Shown here in pieces: positions 31,096 to 43,300 of a DNA stretch of 64,000 bases; positions within the stretch are counted from its first letter, which is position 1; each line of letters begins with the position of its first letter. This DNA comes from Diphasiastrum complanatum. Taxonomy: Eukaryota; Streptophyta; Lycopodiopsida; Lycopodiales; Lycopodiaceae. The DNA is taken from positions 1 through 64,000 of the forward strand of contig MU832231.1 in the NCBI GenBank assembly GCA_029204225.1, read 5' to 3'. Under the pieces are notes generated by a model. That model worked only from the letters and a program-made list of their open reading frames with translations. It had not been told where the DNA came from and did not search any database. The position numbers were made by a program, and so were the translations under genes.

Positions 31096-33260
31096 ATGTC
31101 TTCCACATATACATCCCAGTCGCCTCGTTATACTATCCATCGTGATGTCCCATCTGCAACAGATATCATGATACTTCCTAGCACAAGCATGGTCACTCAG
31201 TGGATGACCCTTGCGGAGCCTCTGCTTACTGCAATAAGTATTCATGAGAGAGCCTTTTCAGGGAGAATTAATATGGATTTTATCACTCTTGCCTTCAGTA
31301 CGTGGAAGGAGGAGAAATCCAAGTTTTACATCACCTTCCAGGGAGCCACACACAAGGTGAGCGTGACTAAGGCTGCCCTTGCTACCATAGGCATAGCGTC
31401 TGGTACCCAAGCCTCACCAAACCATAAGCAGGCCAAATAGGCTATTAAGCCTTATATTGACCTTACAAATGATTTGCATTGGACCAATGATGACTACCTC
31501 CTAGATGCCATTACTGAGCCTGTCATACACGTTGCTGCCCAGCTCCTTAATAATTTTCTGATGGTTGGCAACCTCAGGAAAGACCGCATTCCTTCTCAAA
31601 TCTTACATAGGATAGTTAAGTCATACGTCAAGATAGCCCAGGCCCCTCTCGAACCATATAATTGGTTCAAGATTGTTTCTCGTGAGCTCAAACGAGCCAT
31701 TAAAAGCAATACCAAGCAACAGTTTGCTGCTGGCTCCTTGTTATCTCTCCTAGCGGTCTCACACCTTGAAAATAAAATCCATGGGTTTTGCCTGGATTCT
31801 GTGCTTTCGATTTGTGAAGAAGCATCGGCCGAGTCATCTCACCAGGCCTCCACTTCTCATAGTCGATGTCGTCCACGCAACGAGATCGTCATTCCTGACT
31901 CACCTTTCGCGTCACGACGTCGTACTAGGAATACATCGTCAGCAACGTTTCAACCCCCTGTTGCTACTCGCACTGAACTTCCTATTCCTCCCACCTCTGA
32001 TGCTTCCCTCGCCTCTGCTTCCACTCAAGGATAGTCTGTGACCATCGGGCTACAATTCCATCACAGCTGCCCAGGCCGTCTCACCCCCGCACACAGAAGC
32101 TGTTTTCTCAAACACAGAGTATTTCATGATATGTTCGATGATTCCAACCCCCTTGAGGCCTCTGAAGTTTTTAAAATGCCCTAGAGCCTTGCGCCCTTTG
32201 AGCTCCAATCCCCTGGAAGAGGATTTGAACAGTTCTATGATACTACTGCTGGTGTTGAGGATTAATTTCAACTACTCCAGCAACCACAAGTTGAAGTCGC
32301 ACCAGCCACACTTCGGGTCGAGCAAGCTGTAAAATCAGCGAAGCAGTTTGACGTCATAGTGCTTGAGGGCTATGAAGAGGAAGATCTCTTTGAAGAAGAA
32401 GAGTTACAGGCACCTCTTCCACGCCAACCAAGGATAGTACCATCAGGTCCTTCTGCTACTACCACCTCCACAACACTAGATTCTGGTGATGCTCTCGGTT
32501 TGGTCTCAAGCCTTGCGCAAGTGATCCAGTCTATGCTGGATAAGAAAAAAGAAATGGAGCAACGAATCTCGGATATGGGATCAGAAAATACTTTTACCAG
32601 CCAAAAGATTATTCAGTTGGATGAAAAATTGAAGATCGCCAAGAAGCATGAAGAAAAATCCGAAGCTGAGAAGAAGACGACATAGCAACAGACTGATCGC
32701 CTCGAAAAATACGTCAGCTCACTACAGAATGCCCTGACAACCGCACAAGATCAGGTGGACAAGGCCGTGCAAGATGCAAAGCAACAAGTGCAACTGCTAC
32801 AAAGTCAACTGCATATGGTAGAGCAGGATCGCACTCGTCTCCAAGGTTAATTTGATGTGACCACCCTTGAGCATGATGCGTATCTCCAGACACAAATACC
32901 AGATCATCCGGTAACTCCGATGGAGATCGCATATTTGTTCAAAAAAGTTGAGACTTATGAAGTGGTTCTTTAGGGATTCCAAGGCCGCTTTGATAGATTC
33001 AAAGGAGCAGCTTCAACTGAGCTGGCAAGGGCTAAAACAACCATCAGTGCCTATGAAAAAGTTGTCACTCAGGTGTTGGAAGCTAGACCTCAAATCTCAG
33101 TACCGGTCATGCCGCAATTCTCCCCTCCGCACCAAGCTGCAGTACCAATGGATACAGGGATGGATTCGGGCATGGACCAGGGTGGAGCCCCAGAAGTTGA
33201 AAAACAACAGCCCATTCCACAGGCAGTGCAAGCGGGTATTCAGAAGGCTAATCAACGTTG
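31096..33260 (+). pseudogene. Extra ORF after integrase of the gypsy element, unknown
   Basis: From MSSTYTSQSPRYTIHRD the frame is readable for roughly 720 codons, with stops at 31438, 32032, 32165, 32264, 32683, 32848 and 32972. The N-terminal part is globular (AFSTWKEEKSKFYITFQGAT, then LDAITEPVIHVAAQLLNNFL). The middle is Ser/Pro/Arg-rich with SRCRPRNEIVIPDSPFASRR. The C-terminal part is a Glu/Lys/Gln coiled coil (IQSMLDKKKEMEQRISDM, LQNALTTAQDQVDKAVQD). I do not recognise it. The evenly spaced single stops within one frame show that a single long ORF decayed here. Extra ORFs are known downstream of pol in some plant Ty3/gypsy lineages, but homology was not established. Confidence 0.5.
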
Positions 33261-34020
33261 AGGTCCAGATTCAGAGTTTTTTATCGCAACATCTGCATGA
33301 GTCCTCGCGTGGTGGTTGGGTCCTTAAGTTTAAGACCTCTAAGATAGAGGTCGACAAAGAATTGGATAAAATACCCCCATTGGGAGAGCAACCGAGAGTT
33401 ACCATTTTTGAGAAAACTCTGAATCTATTAGGAGTTATGTGGCCAGCCCTCGCCAATTGCAGGTAGATCCATATTATGTACCGATGCTGCAAAGAAATAG
33501 GTGGAAGGATTTGGGGTTGCCAATGGATAAAATTACGATCCATACATCAAATTGGCCAATCATACATCAACCTTTCAGTTGGGACATATAAGTGGATTTC
33601 CACCGGGCCTTACATGCGTACCAGCAGGAGTACATACACTCTCCCGATCCGACAACGAGACAATCGACACTTTTTGCGAAAGACTTGACTCTTTTGGCAT
33701 CAGTGGCAATGAGATGGGATGATTGCCTTCCTCCTTTGGCATTCGATCCAAATAAGCCAATGGCCTCAGAGAATAGCAAGGATTAGCTGCCGATTGCTCG
33801 ACTATATTTTCGTGCAGCAATGATGGGAGGCTCCTGGGAATCTTGCTTCACGTCTTGGACAATTTCAAAGTAGATTGCCGAAGCTCGTCGTTGTTTTTGG
33901 CCGTATAATTTGGATTTTAACACTACCCGACTTGATTTTATGGAAAAGGTACAGTATCATTTAATAAAGATTCGTCGCGAAGCCAATAAATGTCCCCAGT
34001 AACTACATCTCGCAAGTGTC
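33261..34020 (+). pseudogene. Second extra coding stretch before the 3' LTR
   Basis: Readable peptides in shifting frames: ESSRGGWVLKFKTSKIEVD, QLQVDPYYVPMLQRNRWKDLG, VDFHRALHAYQQEYIHSPDP, and then CFWPYNLDFNTTRLDFMEKV near 33900. It may be the 3' end of the extra ORF or a separate protein. It is unrecognised and ends about 30 bp before the putative 3' LTR. Confidence 0.35.
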
Positions 34021-34049
34021 ATGGGACCGCCACCAGTTTTGGTGGGGGA

Positions 34050-34250
34050 TACTGTTGGAGGGTTTGCGGATGCCAAGGCAACCCTAACCCTAGTTAATAA
34101 GTGAGAGGGATTTGGCACCCTGCATGTCTAAGTCCACCCCGATGATTAGTTGAAAGTCAATAAAAGGACTTTAGGCCTTTTTGCGGGACTTTTAATGTCG
34201 CTGGGCCATGTTCGTGTAGTTTATTTCAGTTGTTGACTTTCTTGGTAAAA
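34050..34250 (+). repeat. Probable 3' LTR start of gypsy element
   Basis: TGTTGGAGGGTTTGCGG follows a purine-rich GGTGGGGGATAC. An AATAAA-like signal lies at about 34160. Without a 5' LTR for comparison the end cannot be fixed. The sequence fades out before the transposase-like copy B. Confidence 0.4.
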
Positions 34251-34413
34251 CATGACTTAAAGATGATCCAATGCATGAACGATCTGTTAAATAGTTCTTT
34301 GCCACCAAACATGATTTGCAACAAACATATGAAAATTATGTTTAATAAATAAATGATCCATGTTATCAAGTGCAAATCAAACTTAAATGACATATACAAA
34401 TCAAATAAACAGT

Positions 34414-35070
34414 TTATATGACAACATACTTGAATGCTCGAATTCTTTTTTTCTGATTGCCGCTATGTGTAGATAAGTCATCAATATTCTTCATCGGTAC
34501 TCTCTTTCTTTTTCTCTTCATCATTGTCTTATTGATAATTTTTATATCAACAGCAGATTTTAAACTCTCGGATCGCAACTTTTCCATGGATTCTAACATT
34601 TCTTGGTTTGATCCCCAAAGAGTAGTGACAGTAGCATTCAACTCTGACAGAGCATTTTTGAGTGCATTGTTTTTAGCATTAGTGTGTTGCACATAATGAA
34701 GCAATTGTTGATTTGCACGTTGCAATTGTTGATTAGCAAACTGTAATTGTTGATTAAGACAAGATATGCTATGCATTCCAATATCACGCAACCTTTGACA
34801 ATATCCAAGTAATCCGCTATTTCCTTCACATACATATCTAAGAAGATGAGTTACGGACTTAAAATCTGGACACAAATGGGTAGCTGTATCATTAGGATAA
34901 ATTGATCCATCCACCCACAAACCTATATTCATATGATTATTCATTCTCAATTCTCTAACTATTCTAGCAGCATTCTCTACAACTTTCGCATTTTTCTTAA
35001 TAATTGGAGTGTATTTCATCTGAAGAGCAACATGCAAATGGAACATTGCCATTGTTAAAGCTACAATCAT
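34414..35070 (-). pseudogene. Transposase-like gene, copy B (N-terminal exon only)
   Basis: An open frame of up to 218 residues. Landmarks are MNIGLWVDGSIYPND, HLLRYVCEGNSGLLGYCQRL, a Gln/Asn/Leu coiled coil (NQQLQFANQQLQRANQQLL), and a basic end KRKRKRVPMKNIDDLSTHS. It aligns with copy A (880-1400) at LW-DG-(L/I)YP-D, GLLGYC-RL and KRKR...KDI..LS. It ends at a probable splice donor (AAG|GTATGT at 34421-34429). No downstream exon with the GDLK core lies to its left, where the gypsy LTR begins, so the rest was lost. This copy is the least damaged version of the N-terminal region. Confidence 0.55.
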
Positions 35071-36480
35071 GTAAATGAATCAAACTACGGTAGATCAATA
35101 TGAATAGATCTAGCATTCCTTACTTTTGTAATGTTTATGTCGCATTGAAAAATCGCCCCGCCTCATATTTCACTATAAGCATACAGTGATTTCAAAAGTT
35201 CTGCCTCTCCCGCTTCAGTTTTTGCATTGAGCACACCAAGATTTTCAGTCTTAAAGTTGTAGTCCCGAATTTTGGAACGAGCATGAAGAGAAGTTATTAC
35301 ATCTCATGCTTAACTAACTATTGTCTGAAGCTAACCATACTAGTTAAACGTCGGGCAAGGCCAGAAACTCGGAAAACGGCGACCAGAAGTTACCGGTTTT
35401 CATTCTCTCTCTACGTAACCTCTCTCTAAAATGAAATTTCTTAAAGGGCCCATTTTGAGCCCATATTTTCCCTAGTGTAAGAACATTCCTTGTTTAGGGG
35501 TTTGTTAGGGCTAACATTTTAAAATTTAAAAAAAAAACGATATAGTGAAGTATGAGATAGAAGATATTACTCAGCGAGAGAGATAAAAGGGGAAGGAAAG
35601 AAGGGGGGAGGGGAGGTTGGAGAGGGAGAGAGAGAGAGAGAGAGGAAGGAGAGGTCTTTCTTAATGGTACCATATATTTTAGAAATTTTATGCTCAACCA
35701 TTTGGATTTTTTTTTGCAACATGGCTTATTACCACTTGGACATTTTCAATAGTTGTCATATATACATGTTAAAATCAAAACAATAGGCCAAGATTAGGGT
35801 TTTCCCTTTTTTTTGTTTTGGGTGGGGGTTGGGGTGCTGTGTTTGGTGCTTGGGGTTTCACTCTTTTATTGAGGCGGCTCTCTTACTAGTACTACTGAGA
35901 GTCCGTAGTAAGTAGTAGTAATTCAGAACGAACTTGCTAATAAAGTTAAATTTCATCTTTTGCCACGGGATTCAGCGGGCTTACCCCTCCTGTCATTTTG
36001 CTGTCCGCTGTAAAACCCTTGGACCGTGGGTCCGTGACTGCACCACCCGCCGGTCGTCCTTCCCACCCGGTTCCGTTACTCCTGTGACCGGTCCCTCCAA
36101 AAGAGCACGGGCCCCCAGAGGCCCTCTGCCCAGTGGGCCAACGCGATCGAGGCAGTCCACCGGCACAGTCCGTCATCGCTCCAGCTCAGCACTTTATACC
36201 AGCTAGCCCCACCGGCTCCTACCGGTGGATCTCTGACGTCAGCCCGAGGCTCCCACGGGGGAACCGGTTGGGCCGGTGGCAGACGTAATCTAATAATTTT
36301 TGTTGGCAGAAACAAAATCCTTCAATATCGAGGAATCGACGATTAATTAGCCAAATTAATTTATTTTTATTTATATAGATAAATATTTAGTTTATTGATT
36401 AATTATTTTGATTTCCAATTTTATTTTTTGTTTTTTATTTTTAGTGTTAATTTATTTTAATAATGTTTTTGGCGATGGCG
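35071..36480. other. Intergenic with GC-rich island
   Basis: The left part is AT-rich with a GGAGAG-type purine run (35575-35652). From about 36030 to 36290 the sequence turns strongly GC- and CpG-rich, unlike its surroundings, with ACCGG words and a perfect 7-bp hairpin (CCACCGG/CCGGTGG at 36209-36228). Only antisense and chance frames are seen there. Confidence 0.5.
36030..36290. promoter_or_regulatory. CpG-rich island upstream of the DUF630/632 gene
   Basis: An isolated GC-rich block about 1.1-1.3 kb upstream of the ATG at 37375. The position fits a promoter-proximal CpG-rich segment, but a remnant of a GC-rich repeat is equally possible. Confidence 0.25.
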
Positions 36481-36927
36481 GATTTCTCCTTCGAGCTGTC
36501 TGCTCACTGTCTCTCTTCTGTCTCCTGAGCTGACGATCCATCTCTCTTTCTCCTCTGCTGTTTGATCTTCATCTCACTGCCACACTCTGGCAGGCATGCT
36601 GAAGATCTAGAGTTTCTTTTCTTTTCATCAATTTTTCTCTGAGCTGCTACTATCAGTAGGTACCAGACTCTCAGTTAGCTGGGATTTTTTTTCTGTACTG
36701 CATGTGAGCTGAGGTTTTGTGTAGGAAGAGCTTACGCCTTAAACCCACCTCTATTTTCTCCTCATTCTCTTGCTCTTATATCACGGAAGCATCAACTGGT
36801 AGTCATCATAGTGGTTCTTGACTTCAATCTATGGTAGTTATCACTGCATATATAGCTGTTTTTAGCCTCTGATATTTGTTTATTGCTTGCCAGTTTAATT
36901 TATCATTTCGCGCATTTATTGCTTTGA

Positions 36928-36953
36928 TCTCTCTCTCTCTCTCTCTCTCTCTC
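36928..36953. repeat. (TC)n microsatellite
   Basis: About 13 uninterrupted TC units in the upstream region of the DUF630/632 gene. Confidence 0.85.
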
Positions 36954-37115
36954 ATACATATCACATTGTATATACAGAGTTTATATGTAGACTCCACCGA
37001 GCTCTGGCTACAGGTTACTTCATTATGTGAGACACAGTGAGAATCCGAGGATCCTTCTCCACTTTCTACAGTAAGCTTCTCTTCCGAGAAGCATTCTCTG
37101 TCTCTGTCTCTGTCT

Positions 37116-37125
37116 TGTGTGTGTG

Positions 37126-37156
<31 letters not shown>

Positions 37157-37166
37157 CACACACACA
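37116..37166. repeat. Compound (GT)n(TC)n(AC)n microsatellite
   Basis: GTGTGTGT, then about 13 TC units, then ACACACACACACA. The outer GT and AC blocks are complementary, so the tract can fold on itself. Confidence 0.8.
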
Positions 37167-37374
37167 GTCTCAAACAATCTAATACAGTTCAAGTCGACTA
37201 CCTGAAAGTTATGGCAACATAGCAACAGGTTACTTCATTCTGGGAGACACGGTGACAGTCGTTCTGGAGTAAGCTCTTCTAGCTAATAGCATTGTATTTT
37301 AGCATTTCTCAAATTGTTGATGAAACGACAGCTCATTCCATCCTTGAAGCTACGAAGCAGAAGCAGTAATAGAG

Positions 37375-40300
37375 ATGGGCTGTGCAAACACGAAAATCGA
37401 CAACGAAGAGAATGTGGCGAGGTGCAGAAATCGCAAGCGCTTCATGAAGCAGGCTGTTGCATCAAGGCACGCTTTAGCTGCTGCCCACATTGCCTACATA
37501 TACTCTCTCAAAAACATAGGAGCAGCATTTCGGCAGTTTGCAGATTCAGACGTTAAAGGGTGCAGATCGCCTATCCCATCTCTGCTCAAAACGTCCTCCG
37601 AGCCTCTCCCACCTCCAACACCGTTGTTTCTCCGCTATCCCTCCCCCCCTGCTACTCCCATTCACCGCTCAGTCAGTCTCCCAGCTCTCAGGCTTCAGAA
37701 TGGAGCCCCGTCTCCTGATAAGAGCAAGCTGCTCTCTCCCCCAGCTAGTCTTCCAGAAGAGGACGACGACGAAGAGCATAAGGACTATCTCTATGGAGAT
37801 GCTCAGCCTCCACCGCCGCCCACACTTGCTGCTGCTGCAGCTCCTCCTCCTCCTCCAGCTCCCAGATCCTTCACCTGGGATTTCACAGACTTCTTCCGCC
37901 CAGCAGAGCCGTCCTTGCACCTTCAGGAAATGAGGAAGAGCAAGCAGATGCAGGAAGCAATGGAAGAGCAGAATGGAACCGCTGACTATAGCCCTGCACC
38001 ATATCCAGAGCATGGAGAGCACAATGACATATATGGGGATGACCAGACTGAGAATGATAGATACATGCACTCCGAGAATGATAGATATATACAGACTGAG
38101 AATGATAAATATATGATGTCGGAGGGGAGCAGCCCTGACAATGTGATTGTGAAAAGCGAAGTGGTGAATGAGCTAGTGTGCCTGGACAGGAGGGAGATGG
38201 CCCTTGTGCCATCTTTGAGAACAGGGACAGAGCTGGTGGATGTGCTGAAGGTGGTGGATGACTGGTTCCTCAAGGCTCATGAGAGTGGCAAGGATGTTGG
38301 GCGATTGCTGGAGGCTCTCAGAATTCAATATCACTCCAACTTTATCAAACCAAAAGGTCTACCTTGAATCGCTGTCAGATATAATAGCAATCTAAACTAT
38401 ATAGTCCTGTTTCCTGCTGCAAAGACATGCATTTTTTGCTTTCTATGTCTCTGGTCAGTTTGATTTGACCCTTGCAATCTCTGATCTTTTAACTTTTCGC
38501 CTCTGTCGAAATGCGAAAGGTGAATATACTACATTGTTTTGAGAGTTCTATTCTGGACGAAGACCTAGATCACTCGGAATCTGTGCAATTATGTCTCTTC
38601 TCTTTAACTTTGTGATGGGATCAGAAAGTTTTCAACTTTCATGGTAACAACCTGGCTTTGACTGTGTACAAACGTATAAAAATATAGATTACGCTAAGTG
38701 ATGAAAATCAAAGAGCAACTTGCATACTTTGGAAAGTAAGGTGTTTATCATAACAGACCTAAAAACTTGTTGTATATTTGAAACTCTGCATCAAAGAAGG
38801 AAAATATGGTAGCCATCCATGACAATACATTGAATGGTTTTTGAGGGCCTTAAGAGCGGGGCCCACCTACATTTAGTATGAGGTTAATTAGTCACCGGAT
38901 AGCCTAATAGCTAAGGCAGATGGTGGACTCACCTGCAATTAGCGGATTTCATTCAGCTAAATTAAAGTGCTAGTGAGTTTAGTAACCTGCTCTGAATTTT
39001 TGAGGACGGAACGTACTATTACAGTAAAAAGAAATTCAAACATGTTATACTAAAAAGAAAAACCAGAAACCATCAGAATTTTAAGCCACATGATGATGGT
39101 AGTCTTGCAAACTTTCTTATCAGACTATGAATTTTCTGAAAATTCATTAGTTCAACAGTGAGAAAATTGCAGAATGTAATGTTGGACTGTTCCCTTGTCA
39201 ATTTGCACTTTCAGAAACCTTCTGACACAAAACTTCCAGCCATGATGCAAGGATGAATAAGCGATTGACAGCACCAAAACACCTTTGGAAGTCAGCTGTT
39301 GAGATCAATGAATGTTTTTGCAAAATAACTTACTAGAAAGTCAGAATAGAAAAAGACACCTTCTGACACACAATTGGCGAACAATTTTATAGAAAGTCAG
39401 AATAAAAAATAATTAACATACTTTTTTCAATACATACTGAAAGAAATTTTTTCTTTTGCTCGTTCCGGCAACACATTAGCTCACAGATTTATGGAGACCT
39501 CCTGAGGTCTTTAGCTAATGGGTTGAGCATGGGCATCTTGCCAGGTCAAGCAAAAGAGTGTGCCATTGATTAACTTGTTTTCTTGTTTCAGAAACCTTTA
39601 ACCATGCCTCTTAACAAAAAACTTATGGGGCCTGTTAGTGCACCTGGACCCAGTAGGTACAGTAATGGGTGTGCTCTGATTTTAAATGGGGCCTGAATCT
39701 CAGTTAAAACTCTTCCGAGTTTTATTAATGGTGCACTAACTATTGGCTGCACTAATGTGGATGGGGCCCCTATAAGTGTCCATTCAAAGTAGCATCAAAG
39801 AAAATCTCAGATGCTGTATTCCTTCCAACTGTTGTTTAGCTTAATGATTATCTAGATACCCTTTAACCCTATCTATACATGAGGGCAATGCAATAACACT
39901 TCACAGAACCTAGTCAAGGTATGATACAAATGAGTTTGATGAATGAGATTTTGGCATGCACCAAGGGGAAAAGGCAAGTCAGAATCCCACGTTGCTAGAA
40001 GTTTGATGGACAAAGAATTGGAGAATGATAGGTTAATTGTCAGCTTTTTCCGATGCATCAGGATTTTTATATCCTTAAATGCGTGGAGGATGGAATCTGG
40101 ATGGTAAGGCTCCAAGCTTATACAGTGAAAAGGCTGTCATGCATGATGCAACAAGCAAAAAAATTTGTAAATATTGTTCGTCAGATTTATTAAATTGCTT
40201 GGAAGTTGACATACAAGCGAAACAAAAAAGCTTCAAAATTCAGAAATTAAACTTGTGCTATCCATTTTAAAATATTCAGAGGTAGCAGTTCTATGATTTG

Positions 40301-43300
40301 TTAAGGGAAAAAATACTAAAAGTTTAGAACTTCTTCAATAAGACTATAGCTCTCAAGCTTGATTGAATCTTGAGGAATAGCTAGCATCTGCTCAAACTTC
40401 CTTCATATAGTTCCATATAGTTCCCCAACCCCACCCCCACCCCCTCTCCCCGAGAATTCATTTCGTACATATAGAATGAAAAAAACTTTCTTTTAGGGGT
40501 CTCCAAACCCAAGGAGACCCCTATCTTAGTATGTCCACCGTAATAGGAGGTTGGTGGAGAGAGATTGCTTGGAGAGCCATTGATGATCAGAATGTACTGA
40601 AGGAACTACTTTAAGTGAAATCGTGAGTTTTGATTTGTGCCCCAAGTTCTTTGCTACCTTCATGTGTTTTTAAGCTCCTACGACCTTTTAATCATAGAAA
40701 TAGGCTGTACCCAATGAATTTAGGCCTTCTATTTTTTTGCATTGGCGTCTTGTTTTAAGCTATGTAGTAGTTTGAGTCGATTTCTCTTCCATTGTGCTTT
40801 TCAGCCCATCGGTCACGTTTTCCCACACAGACCCACACCCTTGTTTCACTTACTTGCATGCACATTGCATGTGGTTCTCCTTGTGTCATTTTGCTATCAC
40901 ACTTACTATAGGTCATTGTTTTCAAGCACCTCGTTCAAATATATTGCCGCTCTTTTTGTTGCATCTTGTAGGGTTGTGATTGGTACTTAGTGTTGTTTTT
41001 GGGTAATTTTGACTACTTGAGGGTTTTGTTTGTTCATTAACATTCATTCCTAGATTGGAGGGTTGTCTCTGGTCAGAGGTAGGAATAATTGTTATGGAGG
41101 GGGATTGGTATGATAGTTCTGGTGCACATTTATACTATGGCCTTACTTTTATACAAGGCTTAGGTCTTTACTTGTTTGGCATGTTTGGACAGTCGGTTGG
41201 TATTTCTAGTTGCACAATGGTATCCAACGTTGTCATTTGTAAAGGATCCTCAACATCGGCCCATACTGAGCAACACTACAGGTTGGGATATTAGATTTAC
41301 CTCCTAATCTAAGAGCAACATTCCATGCTCACCCTTGAACCATCATCCATGTGAGTACACCTGCATCCAACAATCACTCACCTACATAGTTGTCAATAAC
41401 TATGGTGTCCCATACAACCATAGCCCATCCCGCGGACAATGATAACTTGTCTAGGACTAGAGGATCATAATGGCTTGTGTTCATGTCACAATGATCCATT
41501 GCACAATTGAGCAACCCTTCAAGAGGGCGAGGAGTGAAATTATAATGACTTGGTGGAGCATCTATTGGTTTCCAATCCCCTCGAGGCAGCTTACGGTTGT
41601 GCCGTCTCACATGATTATTCAACATGTGCCGGTGTGCAAAATTGGAGCACCTCTTAGCGCTAATTCACAAGAAAAAGTGCAATAGGTAATCCACACAACA
41701 TTGTGAGTGATTGGTGTTTTGCGGCAACAATTCAAAGCTAGCTCGTCGCCTCAAGGAGGTCTTAGAGCCCCTGGAGGTGAGCCCAAGCAATTTTAGTGTT
41801 GTTCTAGACCTGGCAATGGCTTGTTGCTCACCTAAGCCCATTCCTGCAGAGATCGTGGCCACCTTCTACCAGGATCCACAACAGGTTTCCTAAGTTTAGG
41901 CATATGCACCTCACTAAAGGTGCAAACACACTTCCCATGAAGTAGATGCTCTAGTACCTGTGGCAACAAATGTCCAGGCACATACCATTTCTGTAATCTG
42001 TAGTTTTTCCACGACATGCTTATTTCTCTGGAATATGCATGTATAAGCCCTTCCAATTACCATTTGGCATTTCTCTCTGTTGTGCAAGACGAGCTGGCTG
42101 TAGACAGTGATTTTGATTCACCTTCAAATGAGACAAGGAGATCAACCATAGGAGGTGGTTCAGCTTGATTGTGATCCCCTCGTTGTTCCCTACCATGCAT
42201 TTCAAGTGGCCCTGGATGTAGAGGCCCAAGCAGAGCCAGACATATTGTTAAATACACTGCTAAGAAAATCAGGTGTTTTCTGAGGTGAGCACAGATCGTG
42301 ACATCATCATGGAAGGCTTAAAGGCAGCTTCAGGGTCATGGACGTACACTTGAGGAGGGCCCACAGGGCAGTAACTGTAGCACACAATGGACATACACTT
42401 GAGGAGGGCCCACAGGGCAGCAACTATAGCACATCTAGCATTTCCACTGTGGGCAACAGACTCAGAGCTAGATCCCGAGGATCAGGATCAGTATCAGAAT
42501 CACACTCTAGGAATGAGAATTGCGTAGTTGGGCAACCTTCCAGTGGTAGAAGCAGGAGGTCAAAACTATGTCAGATGTTCTCTTCTCGCTCCACAGAGGA
42601 CTTGGTGCTATGATGAGGTGATGGCCAATCCAATTAGTGGCAGAATCTTGTACATATTAGCAGTAGATCATAATGTAGTAATTCTAGACTTACACTTGAC
42701 AGGTGTACATTCCGTTCATCTATGTACCACAGTATTTTGAGACAGTGCATTGTACAAATCACATATGACTTTGCTTCCGTTGGTATACTGCAGTCTCCTG
42801 GCTACCTGGATGATGAATAATAATGTTTTTGTTTGATGCAGCCACATCACTGTAGTTTTGTTATACATATGAAAAGAGTTTCAGTATATACATGTTTACA
42901 ATTCGGAAGTCCATTCGGAATGGTGAAATTTTTTTCCACATTGCATATGGACAGGCATTTGGAATGTGGTCTTTTCCCATGTTATAGATCCATGGTTCCT
43001 CAAATTAGTAATGTCCAAATAAAGCTATTTGAAGGGTACCTAAAGGCAACAAGAATTCTACATATTTGATTTCTAAACATCAAGGAGATTTGAATCTTCT
43101 GTCTTTTGGTTTATGCCACTTTAACTTTTAACTTGACATATAGAGACTTGTTTTTGGAAATGTCTTCTGGGTCATCTTGCAGGATTTCCTGATCGCACCA
43201 GTAGTAAGATAGTTCGGACTATGTCCTTGAACCGTTGGTCTTCTCATTCCCAGAGGATGACTCTTCCTATCAAAGGTATGGTTGAAGACAGTGGGGGAAT

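Larger units (their letters stand above)
25150..34250 (+). mobile_element. Ty3/gypsy element with extra 3' ORF region (5' end missing)
   Basis: Order on the plus strand: gag with four zinc knuckles, protease, RT, RNase H, integrase, a long extra coding region after integrase, then a purine-rich GGTGGGGGATAC and a probable 3' LTR start TGTTGGAGGG at 34050. The 5' LTR and the beginning of gag are missing at the junction with the reversed copia fragment. Every domain carries stops or frameshifts. An RT active-site motif of the form IYLDD and an extra ORF outside pol recall the Tat/Athila side of Ty3/gypsy; that placement is an inference. Confidence 0.75.
36481..37374 (+). promoter_or_regulatory. 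Probable promoter and 5' leader of the DUF630/632 gene
   Basis: Pyrimidine-rich leader-like sequence with (TC)n at 36928-36953 and a compound (GT)n(TC)n(AC)n at about 37116-37166. CT-rich tracts just upstream of the start codon are common in plant 5' untranslated regions. The transcription start cannot be set. Confidence 0.35.
38357..43182 (+). other. Intron 1 of the DUF630/632 gene (4.8 kb)
   Basis: Non-coding. It contains a foldback MITE-like element (39621-39777) and a 49-bp tandem duplication (42340-42437). Short frames at 40742-42740 have no homology I recognise. It ends in TCATCTTGCAG. Confidence 0.7.

Noticed and set aside
35494-35697. Ser/Leu/Pro-rich minus frame
   Set aside because: Translation of the GGAGAG purine tract only.
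37669-38273. Antisense frames over exon 1 of the DUF630/632 gene
   Set aside because: Shadow frames of a GC-biased coding exon; the sense protein is clearly conserved.
38885-38960. tRNA or SINE-like A-box (TAGCCTAATAGCTAAGGC) in intron 1 of the DUF630/632 gene
   Set aside because: No B-box (GGTTCGANTCC) at the right distance and no cloverleaf can be drawn; at most a decayed SINE.
42338-42740. Frames of 70-91 codons in intron 1 that overlap a tandem duplication
   Set aside because: No homology, and the first begins inside the duplicated 49-bp unit.
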